From Armatimonadota bacterium (GTDB lineage: Bacteria > Sysuimicrobiota > Sysuimicrobiia > Sysuimicrobiales > Humicultoraceae), in contig JACQGZ010000125.1 in assembly GCA_016199305.1 (NCBI GenBank), positions 1-7,049 of the forward strand: 7,049 bases of DNA. Direction: 5' to 3'. A program made the position numbers and the translations under genes. Of the stretch, positions 1 to 5,988 are shown piece after piece. Each line of letters opens with the position of its first letter. Within the stretch, counting starts at the first letter, position 1. Below the pieces are notes generated by a model. That model made no database searches. It saw nothing but the letters and a program-made list of their open reading frames with translations, and was not told the origin of the DNA.

Positions 1-27
1 GGGGTTCGAGTCCCTCCGCCCCTGCCA
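1..27 (+). tRNA. tRNA-Trp, 3' end (partial, truncated by window start)
   Basis: The first 27 bases are the last part of a tRNA. Bases 1-4 (GGGG) form most of the 5' side of the T stem, bases 5-11 (TTCGAGT) are the T loop, and bases 12-16 pair back with one G-T wobble. Bases 17-23 (CGCCCCT) are the 3' acceptor strand, base 24 is a G discriminator, and CCA is encoded at 25-27. The acceptor strand implies a 5' end of AGGGGCG. This acceptor, G73 and the T arm match bacterial tRNA-Trp as I remember it from E. coli. The anticodon lies outside the window, so the tRNA call is firm and the Trp identity is an inference. Confidence 0.82.
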
Positions 28-229
28 GGTTCTAAATCTCACAACGTTCCCCACCATACAGAACCTCTTTAGACCTCCACCCCAAGGCCCCCTGGGCTTC
101 AGACCTGAGAGCGTCGGCTAAAGACCAGGCCCTCCGGGCAGAGTCGGATACGGGGCATCCTGGGCTCCCCACCCCGTCAGCGCAGTACCGTCCTCATCCA
201 TCCAAAGCGAAGACAGGGAGTGATTCACG
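28..229. other. Non-coding gap between tRNA and peptidase gene
   Basis: About 200 bases without a supportable gene. The tRNA-Trp gene is often followed by secE and nusG, but no SecE-like reading frame is present here. A weak hairpin (bases 85-90 with 94-99, one G-T pair, 3-base loop) has no T-run after it and is not a convincing terminator. I see no clear -35/-10 pair. The promoter of the downstream peptidase gene must lie here or upstream. A good Shine-Dalgarno sequence, AGGGAG at 215-220, sits 9 bases before its GTG start. Confidence 0.5.
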
Positions 230-1234
230 GTGAGGCTATGCGCCGGCATCTTCCTCGCCCTTGGCACGTCATTCCTCTTTGCCACAGCCGCATCAGCGCA
301 TACCCCGGAGGCAGGCCCCCCGGCTTCCATCATCATTGTCGTACGGCAAGGACAGACGCTCTGGTCGATCGCGAACGCCCACGGGGTGTCCGTCGAGGCG
401 ATCGCTCGCGCGAACCGGCTTCGGAACGCGGACGCGATCATGGCGGGACAGCGTCTGATCATTCCCCGCAGCGCTGCGGGGTCCGCACCTCCTCAGCCTT
501 CCATCCGCCGGATGCCGACCGGGTTTCTGTGGCCGGCGCGGGGAGGCCTGACGTCGCGATTTGGATGGCGGGGACGCAGCCATCACGACGGGATCGATAT
601 TGCCGCGGCGCCGGGCAGTCCCGTGGTGGCGGCCAAGGCGGGCCGCGTGAGCTTCTCGGGCTGGTATGGCGGGTACGGCCGGACGGTAATCCTCGATCAT
701 GGCCAGGGCGTGAAGACGATCTACGGCCACGCCTCCAGGCTCCTCGTCCGGCGTGGCCAAGTCGTCCGCCGGGGGCAGCTCATCGCCCGGGTGGGTTGTA
801 CGGGGCTTTGTTCAGGTCCCCACCTCCACTTCGAAGTCCGCGTCCACGACCGGGCGGTGAACCCGCTGGCCGCACTCCCCAGAGGAGGACGGTCCGTGGC
901 CTCCCCGGTGAAGCCCCCGCCTCCGCCGGCCGGCAGGGCAGTTACGCCTCCCCCCGCTCAGGCCGCGCAAACCATCGCCAGTCCGGAGGTCGTCAGGGTG
1001 GAACGCGTGGTCGTCTCCGACGGCACGATCATCACGATCCGCACGACCTACGACCTCCAGGGCCGGGTGGTGCGACGCGAACAGGAGATCATCATGCGAG
1101 AAGGCTGCACGGTCGTGCGGGTGCGTTTGACGTATCGGGCGGTAAAAGGCACGCTGGTGCTGGTTGACCAGGAACGCGCCAGGACTGAGTGCACCGAAGA
1201 CGACGAAGAAGACGACGAGGACGAAGAGGACTGA
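230..1234 (+). CDS. Secreted LysM domain / M23 family metallopeptidase
   Basis: A 334-residue exported cell-wall hydrolase that would cut peptide cross-links in peptidoglycan, or act as an EnvC/NlpD-type amidase activator if catalytically weak. Residues 1-23 are a signal peptide ending ASA. A LysM peptidoglycan-binding domain spans about 34-80 (QGQTLWSIA near the start, LIIP at the end). The M23 domain spans about 98-215. The zinc ligands are present as H119 and D123 (HDGID) and H200 (HLHF), and the catalytic histidines as H167 (YGHAS) and H198, so it looks like an active enzyme. After a proline-rich linker (about 226-243) comes a roughly 70-residue strand-rich segment (252-321) that I do not recognise. 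The protein ends in an almost purely Asp/Glu tail (323-334). The start is the GTG at 230, supported by AGGGAG 9 bases upstream and by the signal peptide beginning there. The next gene starts 14 bases after the stop, so the two are probably co-transcribed. Confidence 0.93.
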   Translation: MRLCAGIFLALGTSFLFATAASAHTPEAGPPASIIIVVRQGQTLWSIANAHGVSVEAIARANRLRNADAIMAGQRLIIPRSAAGSAPPQPSIRRMPTGFLWPARGGLTSRFGWRGRSHHDGIDIAAAPGSPVVAAKAGRVSFSGWYGGYGRTVILDHGQGVKTIYGHASRLLVRRGQVVRRGQLIARVGCTGLCSGPHLHFEVRVHDRAVNPLAALPRGGRSVASPVKPPPPPAGRAVTPPPAQAAQTIASPEVVRVERVVVSDGTIITIRTTYDLQGRVVRREQEIIMREGCTVVRVRLTYRAVKGTLVLVDQERARTECTEDDEEDDEDEED

Positions 1235-1248
1235 AGCCGCTCAGCGTC

Positions 1249-1632
1249 GTGTCGGCGTCCTCGGGTCAGTGGACGACGATCACCATGGCCTGCATCGCCG
1301 TGCCCCTGCCGCGGCCGTATACGACGACCGACCCGCCAGGGCGGATCGCCGTGAGGGCGGCCTGCGAGCGGTTACGGATGATGAAGGTGCGGGAGGTTAC
1401 ATTCACCCAGGTCGGGCTCCCCACGCAGGAGCTGCCCCTCTACCCCGAGGAGCGCCGCAGTCGTCGGCCGACCGCCGAGCAGGTCCTCCGGCTCTTCAGC
1501 CTGGCCCAGCGGCACGTCCTGGTCGCGGGGGACCAAGTCGTTCAGATCTTCGAGCCCGCGCTCACGGACCTGCAGCAACAGGTGTTACGCCTCCTCAGCG
1601 TGCCAGAGCAGGTGTATCGAGACTCATGCTAA
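1249..1632 (+). CDS. Hypothetical protein, about 127 residues
   Basis: I do not recognise this protein. Codon use supports a real gene: third positions are overwhelmingly G or C, unlike a shadow frame. It begins with a hydrophobic strand-like stretch (TITMACIAVPLP) and then has a mixed segment around ACERLRMMKVREVTF. The C-terminal third is helical (AEQVLRLFSLAQ and LTDLQQQVLRLLSV). No signal peptide, membrane segment or metal motif is evident, and the size suggests a small cytosolic protein. The start is uncertain. GTG at 1249, 14 bases after the peptidase stop, gives 127 residues, and ATG at 1285 gives 115. Neither has a strong ribosome binding site. The frame stays open further upstream to an ATG at 1189, but that part is the low-complexity acidic-tail DNA of the peptidase read in another frame as poly-Arg, so I exclude it. 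Its position suggests co-expression with the peptidase. Confidence 0.6.
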   Translation: MSASSGQWTTITMACIAVPLPRPYTTTDPPGRIAVRAACERLRMMKVREVTFTQVGLPTQELPLYPEERRSRRPTAEQVLRLFSLAQRHVLVAGDQVVQIFEPALTDLQQQVLRLLSVPEQVYRDSC

Positions 1633-1645
1633 AACCAGTTGTGGG

Positions 1646-2407
1646 GTGAGAAATTGCGGCGTCAAAGTGCGGAATGTAGGTCCCGCAGCTCCGTTGCCCA
1701 TCTCCTCTGGCCGCGGGCGGAGCGTGGGGAGCACCTGGATCTGGCGGGCCATGGCCCCTGAATACCGCCTGCGGTTGGCGTCGATCGTCGGCAATCGCAA
1801 TCTCTACAGCGCACGGCGCCTGTTCCAGCGGATCCGCCACTGCCTGGACGGGACCCTGCCCCTGTTCACCTCGGATGCCTTCCGGCCGTATGCCGAGGTG
1901 CTGCTGGAGACGTTCGGGGTATGGCAGCGGTTTCCACGCACAGGGAAGCGCGGGCGCCCCCGCTCGCCACGTCGGATTGCACCCCCGACCTTGCACTACG
2001 CCCAGGTCCAGAAACAGCGCCAGGGGGGTCGGGGCATCGCGGTCAGGCGGCGGATCGTCTTTGGGGACCCGGCGCAGGTCCCGCCCCGGGTAGAGGCGCT
2101 CCGGCGGGCGAATCGCCGGAAAGGCCAGATCAACACGGCCTACATTGAGCGCGACAACCTGACCCTGCGTCAAGAAGTCCGCCGGCTCGCCCGCAAGACG
2201 CTCGGCTTTTCCAAGAAACGCCGGCCCTTGCAGCAGGCGCTGGATTTCATCGATGCCTACGACAATTTCGTCCGACCCCACGGGGCCCTCCGGATCGCGA
2301 TGCCCGAGGGCGCATCGCTACGCCGGTGGCGCCACCGCACCCCGACGATGGCCGCGGGCCTCACGGATCACCCCTGGACGCTTGAAGAGCTCCTCTGGCA
2401 CAGGTAG
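1646..2407 (+). pseudogene. Truncated IS1-like DDE transposase remnant
   Basis: The open frame is 253 codons, but transposase similarity begins only at about residue 29 (base 1730, the STWIWRAM stretch). The rest follows the order of IS1-type transposases: a strand region ending in a VVGxR-like turn (VGNRN), the second catalytic Asp at D77 in FTSDAFRPYAE, then the diagnostic C-terminal block. In that block E168 (YIERDNLTLRQ) would be the catalytic Glu, followed by RKTLGFSKK and a DFIDAYDNFVRPH ending. In IS1-type enzymes the first Asp lies in a DELWSF-like motif N-terminal to the WVWxA strand. That motif and everything before it is missing, and the first 28 codons match nothing I know. This is therefore most likely a dead 5'-truncated copy. 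The homologous part still has an intact frame, so decay may be recent. No matching terminal inverted repeats were found around it. Confidence 0.75.
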
Positions 2408-2423
2408 ATTTCATCAATATGTT

Positions 2424-2444
2424 AAAGGGTCACAACCCCCCTTT
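2424..2444. repeat. Hairpin in AT-richer patch after transposase remnant
   Basis: AAAGGG at 2424-2429 pairs perfectly with CCCTTT at 2439-2444 around a 9-base loop. An alternative GGGT/ACCC pairing lies inside it. It is in an unusually AT-rich stretch (about 2405-2465) compared with the GC-rich surroundings, directly after the transposase stop. It may be part of the right end of the insertion sequence or a weak terminator. No T-run follows on either strand, so the terminator reading is weak. Confidence 0.3.
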
Positions 2445-2467
2445 CATAGGGACGTCTTAAGTTAGCA

Positions 2468-2511
2468 GATGGTCTGTACGGCAGGGGATGTAGACGGGCC
2501 GCCTGACCATC
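2468..2511. repeat. Imperfect inverted repeat upstream of the IclR gene
   Basis: GATGGTC at 2468-2474 is perfectly complementary to GACCATC at 2505-2511. Inside it, CGGC at 2479-2482 can pair with GCCG at 2498-2501, separated by a small internal loop. The result is an 11-bp two-part stem with a loop of about 15 bases. It sits about 90-130 bases before the regulator's start. It could be a leader RNA structure, a binding site for a dimeric regulator, or chance. There is no T-run after it. Confidence 0.35.
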
Positions 2512-2574
2512 CCACCCAGCAGGCATCGGACTACAGACGCGCGGCTGGAAGGAGGCCGCATCGGGGTGATCGAA

Positions 2575-2606
2575 TTCCACTATGCGGTTACTGTTCCACA
2601 ATGCGG
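2575..2606 (+). promoter_or_regulatory. Tandem operator-like repeats, probable IclR-family binding site
   Basis: TTCCACTATGCGG (2575-2587) and TTCCACAATGCGG (2594-2606) differ at a single base and are spaced 19 bases start to start. Each unit is an imperfect palindrome (TCCAC-N3-GCGGA type; the second unit fits best), as expected for a dimeric winged-helix regulator. Two such units next to an IclR-family gene strongly suggest an autoregulatory operator for the whole operon. This is an inference from position and symmetry. The second unit contains the ATG at 2601 proposed as the regulator's start, so bound protein would cover the start region. Confidence 0.6.
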
Positions 2607-3389
2607 ACCACAGTCACCCCCGGGGTCAAGTCTCTGGTGAGGGCTCTGCGCCTCCTGGAGGCCCTGCGCGAGGCTCCCGAAGGGTTTTCCCTCTCGGCCG
2701 TCCGCACCCGGACCAATCTGCCCAAGGCCACTATCCATCGCCTGCTCGGCACCCTGATCCAAGAGGGGTTCGTTGAGCAGGCCAACGGGGTCTACCGGGT
2801 CGGTGTGAAGGCGTTCGTCGTTGGGAACGCCTTCCTGGCGCATCTTGACCTGCGGTCGCGGGCGCTGCCGTACCTCTTCGACCTCCGCAACCGTTCGGGG
2901 GAGACCGTGCAGATGGCCGTCCTGGAGAATCTCCAGGTGGTCTACGTCGAGCGGGTGCTCTCGCAGTCTCCGGTAGCCTACATGAAATCCCGGGTCGGGG
3001 CGGTGCTGCCCGCCTACTGTACCGGCCTGGGCAAGGCGCTGCTCGCCTTCGCCCCCTCCGACCTGGTCCAGCGCTACCTGCACAGCGTCCCGCTCGAGCC
3101 GGTGACGCCGCACACCATCACCGACCGCGACCGCTTCCTGGAGGAGGTGGCTGGGATCCGGCGCCTGGGATACGCGGTCGATCGCGGCGAGCGGGAGGAG
3201 TCGGTCCGGTGCATCGCCGCGCCCATCTTCAACCACGAGCGCGCCGCCGTGGCCGCGGTTAGCGTGGCCGGCCCGACGGAACGCATGCCCTGGCCGCTGG
3301 AAGGCAGCGCGCAGGCCGACCTGGTCGTGCAGGCGGCTCGCCAGATCTCGGCGGCTCTCGGCTGTCCCCCGCAGGCCGGCTCGCCCTGA
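2601..3389 (+). CDS. IclR-family transcriptional regulator
   Basis: A 262-residue one-component regulator, close to the usual family length. The N-terminal winged helix-turn-helix spans about residues 8-68, starting with VKSLVRALRLLEAL. Its recognition helix is around NLPKATIHRLLGTL (39-52), and the wing ends at GVYRVG. The IclR effector-binding domain runs from about 80 to 255, with the family hallmarks PAYCTGLGKALLAF (138-150), GYAVDRGE (190-197) and VRCIAAPIF (202-210). C140 sits where Ala or Thr is more usual. It is the first gene of the operon, 26 bases before the hydrolase gene, and probably senses an intermediate of the pathway. The start is a problem. ATG 2601 gives a family-like N terminus but has no Shine-Dalgarno sequence and lies inside an operator-like repeat, so the mRNA may be leaderless. 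An in-frame GTG at 2637 is an alternative. A further in-frame ATG at 2469 would add an unlikely 44 residues across the operator. Confidence 0.92.
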   Translation: MRTTVTPGVKSLVRALRLLEALREAPEGFSLSAVRTRTNLPKATIHRLLGTLIQEGFVEQANGVYRVGVKAFVVGNAFLAHLDLRSRALPYLFDLRNRSGETVQMAVLENLQVVYVERVLSQSPVAYMKSRVGAVLPAYCTGLGKALLAFAPSDLVQRYLHSVPLEPVTPHTITDRDRFLEEVAGIRRLGYAVDRGEREESVRCIAAPIFNHERAAVAAVSVAGPTERMPWPLEGSAQADLVVQAARQISAALGCPPQAGSP

Positions 3390-3415
3390 GTTCCTGAGAG
3401 CCCTAGAGGCAGCCG

Positions 3416-4348
3416 ATGACGCGCACGATCCCCACCGTCCTGGGCGAGGCGCCCGTAGACCAACTGGGCGTAGTTGACTACCACGAACACCTCTACGTCC
3501 TCCCCCCGGCCTGGCTGCATCGCATCGACCCGGACTTCGCCCTGAGCGATGAGGAGAAGTCGGCCACCGAATTGAGCCGCTGGGCCGCCGCAGGTGGGCG
3601 GACGCTTGTCGAGATGACGGCGCCCGACTTCGGCCGGGACATCGAGGCCGTGCGCCGCATTGCCGAGCGGGTGCCACAGGTCTACGTGCTGGTGACGACC
3701 GGCTTCAACCGCCCATGGTACATGGGGCGGTGGGTGTATGAGCTGGACGAGGCCGACGCCATCCGCCGGGCGGTCCGGGAGATTACACACGGCGTCGGCG
3801 AGACCGGCATCCGGGCCGCAGTGATCAAGGCGGGCACCGAGTACAACATGCTCGACGAGCCCGGTCGCAAGCTCCTGCGCATCGCGGCGGCCGCCCACCG
3901 GGACACGGGCGCCCCGATCATCACCCACACCACCGCCGGCACCATGGGCCCGGAGCAGGTGGCGTACCTCAGTGAGCAGGGCGTGGCCCCGCATCGGATC
4001 TGCCTGAGCCACATGGATCGCAACCTGGACTTCGAGGTGCACGCGTCCCTCGCCCGCGCCGGGCTTTTCCTGGGGTACGACTGTGCGGGCAAGAGCAAGT
4101 ACGGTCCCGACAGCGCCCGCGTCGCCTTCGGCCGGCAGATGGTGCACGCCGGTTACGGCCGGCAGATCCTGCTGGGCAACGACCTGGGCAGACCCTCGTA
4201 CTGGGTGAGCTACGGCGGCGGTCCGGGGCTGGATTATGTCCTCACCCGATTTGTCCCGCGGCTCCGAGAGGCCGGTGTCCCCGAGGACGCCATCCGAGAT
4301 CTCCTGGTCAACAACCCCCGCCGCTTCCTGGGCGGAGCCGAAGACTGA
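3416..4348 (+). CDS. Phosphotriesterase-family metal hydrolase (probable lactonase)
   Basis: A 310-residue binuclear-metal amidohydrolase of the phosphotriesterase-related family, cytosolic with no signal peptide. All metal ligands expected of the fold are visible: H23 and H25 (DYHEHL), the lysine usually carboxylated as bridging ligand at K138 (VIKAGT), H171 (ITHTTAGTMG), H199 (LSHMD) and D256 (LGNDLGRPSYW). It is therefore very probably active. Natural substrates in this family are rarely phosphotriesters. Characterised relatives hydrolyse lactones, including phosphorylated sugar lactones, and that fits the FGGY kinase 25 bases downstream. The C-terminal part (SYGGGPGLDYVLTRF, then RRFLGG) follows the family pattern. 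The start is ATG 3416, with GAGG at 3406-3409 placed 6 bases upstream. Neighbouring genes indicate sugar catabolism under IclR control. The exact substrate cannot be read from the sequence. Confidence 0.92.
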   Translation: MTRTIPTVLGEAPVDQLGVVDYHEHLYVLPPAWLHRIDPDFALSDEEKSATELSRWAAAGGRTLVEMTAPDFGRDIEAVRRIAERVPQVYVLVTTGFNRPWYMGRWVYELDEADAIRRAVREITHGVGETGIRAAVIKAGTEYNMLDEPGRKLLRIAAAAHRDTGAPIITHTTAGTMGPEQVAYLSEQGVAPHRICLSHMDRNLDFEVHASLARAGLFLGYDCAGKSKYGPDSARVAFGRQMVHAGYGRQILLGNDLGRPSYWVSYGGGPGLDYVLTRFVPRLREAGVPEDAIRDLLVNNPRRFLGGAED

Positions 4349-4373
4349 TGGAATCACGCCCGGCGGAGTCAGA

Positions 4374-5936
4374 ATGATGGATCGGGCGATCCTGCTGGGC
4401 ATCGACCTCGGCACATCGGCCGTGAAGACCCTGGCTGTCACGCCGCAGGGTCAGGTGGTAGGGCGGGGCAGCGGGACCTACGACATCGAATGGGTCAGAG
4501 AGGGATGGGCCGAGCAAGATCCGGAGGCCTGGTGGGCGGCCACGGCCAGCGCGGTGCGTCAGGCCGTCGACGAGGCCACCAATCATTTCGGGGGCTCAAG
4601 GAAGGCCGAGATCCTGGCGGTCAGCCTATCGGGCCAGGTCAATGGGGTCGTGGTCCTGGACGAGGCCGGCCGGGTCTTGCGGCCCGCCGTCATCTGGCTG
4701 GATCAGCGGTCGGCCGCGGAGGCAGAACACATCAACCACGCCGCCGCCGATCTCCTACCCCAGACCGTCCTGGGGAAGGCCAGCGCCATCCACGCCGCGG
4801 CGAAGCTGCTCTGGCTTCTGCGCCATGAATCTGCGCGGCTGGGGGCGGCATGGAAGGTACTCTTCCCGAAAGATTTCGTGACCTACCGGCTGACGGGTCA
4901 GGCGATTACCGAGGTGACGGATGCGGGAGCGTCCGGCCTGCTCGACCTGTCGCACCGGCGCTGGGCGGCGCCGCTGCTGGAGCGGCTCGGAATCCCTGGT
5001 CTGCTGCTGCCGGAGGTCACAGAATCGCCGACGGTGGTGGGGCAGGTGCACTCGGACGCGGCCGAGGCGCTGGGCATTCCCCCGGGGACGCCTGTGGTGG
5101 CCGGAGCGGGAGATATGGCCGCCATCACCGCAGGCACCGGGGTCATCGCTCCCGGCATCGGCTGCGCGATCATCGGCACGGCCGGCCAGGTGGCGCTCTT
5201 CACGGAATCATGCCCACGGACGTGCCCCGACGGGCTGTGGGCGATGACCCACCCCATGCCTGGAGCCTACTTCTGGCACGGGCTCGTCATGACCGCCGGG
5301 TACAGCCTGGCCTGGCTGGCCGGGGTGCTGGGCACAGGACGGTACGACAGAACGCAGCAGCCAGAGGGCGCGGCGGCCGTTGCCCTCCTGGCCGAGCAGG
5401 CGAAAGGGTCGCCTCCCGGAAGCCGCGGCCTGCTCTTCCTCCCATTTCTGGACGGCGCCGCCACGCCCCACGCCGATCCCGCCGCGCGGGCCACATTCCT
5501 GGGGGCGGCCTCCATCCACGGCCGCGGCGACTTCGCCCGGGCCGTCATGGAGGGAGTGGCCTTCAACTTCCGAGACGTCTTCGAGGTCCTGGCGGGGCTG
5601 GGCGCGTGTGCCGTCCGGATCAGGATCGGCGGCGGCGGCAGCCGCAGCGACCTCTGGCAGCAGATCATGGCCGACGTGCTCGGCCCCGAACTGGACGTGC
5701 TGGAGGAACTAGAGGCCTCCGCTCTTGGCGCGGCTGTTATCGCCAGCGTGGGGATCGGAGTCTTCCGGGACTTTGCGAGCGCCTGTTCCGCCATGGTCCG
5801 CATCCGGCGGAACCTCGTCCCCGATTCCGGACGGCGGGAACTGTATGACGACTACTACGCCGTCTACCGTCACGTGTATTCGCGCGTGCGCGATCTTTCG
5901 CACGCCCTCGTCAGGCTGGGGCAGCGGGCGCCGTAG
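4374..5936 (+). CDS. FGGY-family carbohydrate kinase, xylulokinase-like
   Basis: A 520-residue ATP-dependent sugar kinase of normal family length. The N-terminal actin-fold phosphate loop is LGIDLGTSAVKTL (D11). SLSGQVNGVVVLDE (about 84-97) and RPAVIWLDQRS (with D110) form the sugar-binding half. FPKDFVTYRLTG and TDAGASGLLDL follow. D247 in GAGDMAA is the catalytic base position. The second half has FLPFLDGAATPHADP and the adenine-binding GGGGSRSDLWQQI (419-431), then EASALGAAV. The overall pattern is closest to xylulokinase. However, the substrate region reads QVNG and GDM where D-xylulose kinases normally read QMHG and GDN, so a different sugar is likely. The start is ATG 4374 or the adjacent ATG 4377, with GGAG at 4365-4368 upstream. 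A longer in-frame ATG at 4236 would overlap the hydrolase gene and is rejected. It lies 25 bases after the hydrolase and 52 before the binding-protein gene, with no terminator between. Confidence 0.93.
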   Translation: MMDRAILLGIDLGTSAVKTLAVTPQGQVVGRGSGTYDIEWVREGWAEQDPEAWWAATASAVRQAVDEATNHFGGSRKAEILAVSLSGQVNGVVVLDEAGRVLRPAVIWLDQRSAAEAEHINHAAADLLPQTVLGKASAIHAAAKLLWLLRHESARLGAAWKVLFPKDFVTYRLTGQAITEVTDAGASGLLDLSHRRWAAPLLERLGIPGLLLPEVTESPTVVGQVHSDAAEALGIPPGTPVVAGAGDMAAITAGTGVIAPGIGCAIIGTAGQVALFTESCPRTCPDGLWAMTHPMPGAYFWHGLVMTAGYSLAWLAGVLGTGRYDRTQQPEGAAAVALLAEQAKGSPPGSRGLLFLPFLDGAATPHADPAARATFLGAASIHGRGDFARAVMEGVAFNFRDVFEVLAGLGACAVRIRIGGGGSRSDLWQQIMADVLGPELDVLEELEASALGAAVIASVGIGVFRDFASACSAMVRIRRNLVPDSGRRELYDDYYAVYRHVYSRVRDLSHALVRLGQRAP

Positions 5937-5988
5937 CTGTCCCGAACGCCACGCCATGTGACCGCAACGACGAAGGAGGTGGGCGCTC

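Noticed and set aside
1..27. tRNA 3' end as an integrase attachment site of a genomic island
   Set aside because: No integrase gene and no second copy of the tRNA end are visible within the window, so there is no support beyond position.
85..99. Hairpin after the tRNA as a rho-independent terminator
   Set aside because: Only six pairs including a G-T, a 3-base loop, and no T-run afterwards.
220..1167. 315-residue + strand frame overlapping the peptidase
   Set aside because: Low-complexity Arg/Pro/Gly translation in a different frame from the M23 peptidase, whose signal peptide, LysM and zinc motifs are intact.
1595..2281. 228-residue minus-strand frame over the transposase remnant
   Set aside because: No recognisable motifs. 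The + strand carries the clear IS1-type C-terminal block.
1633..2460. Terminal inverted repeats defining a complete insertion sequence
   Set aside because: Comparing the left flank with the reverse complement of the right flank gave only a 6-base match (GTTGTG), which is not significant.
2580..3677. 365-residue minus-strand open frame opposite the IclR gene
   Set aside because: Arg/Gly/Pro-rich shadow frame without motifs. The opposite strand encodes a full IclR protein.
4236..4373. Upstream extension of the kinase start to ATG 4236
   Set aside because: It would overlap the hydrolase gene by over 100 bases and add residues without kinase similarity. ATG 4374/4377 has a ribosome binding site and the family N terminus.
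3074..4441. 455-residue minus-strand open frame opposite the hydrolase and regulator genes
   Set aside because: It is a GC-rich shadow of the real + strand genes. Its composition is Arg/Gly/Val/Ala-rich with no recognisable domain, while the + strand proteins show complete catalytic motifs.
4850..5848. 332-residue + strand frame inside the kinase gene
   Set aside because: Arg/Gly-rich out-of-frame translation of the FGGY kinase gene.
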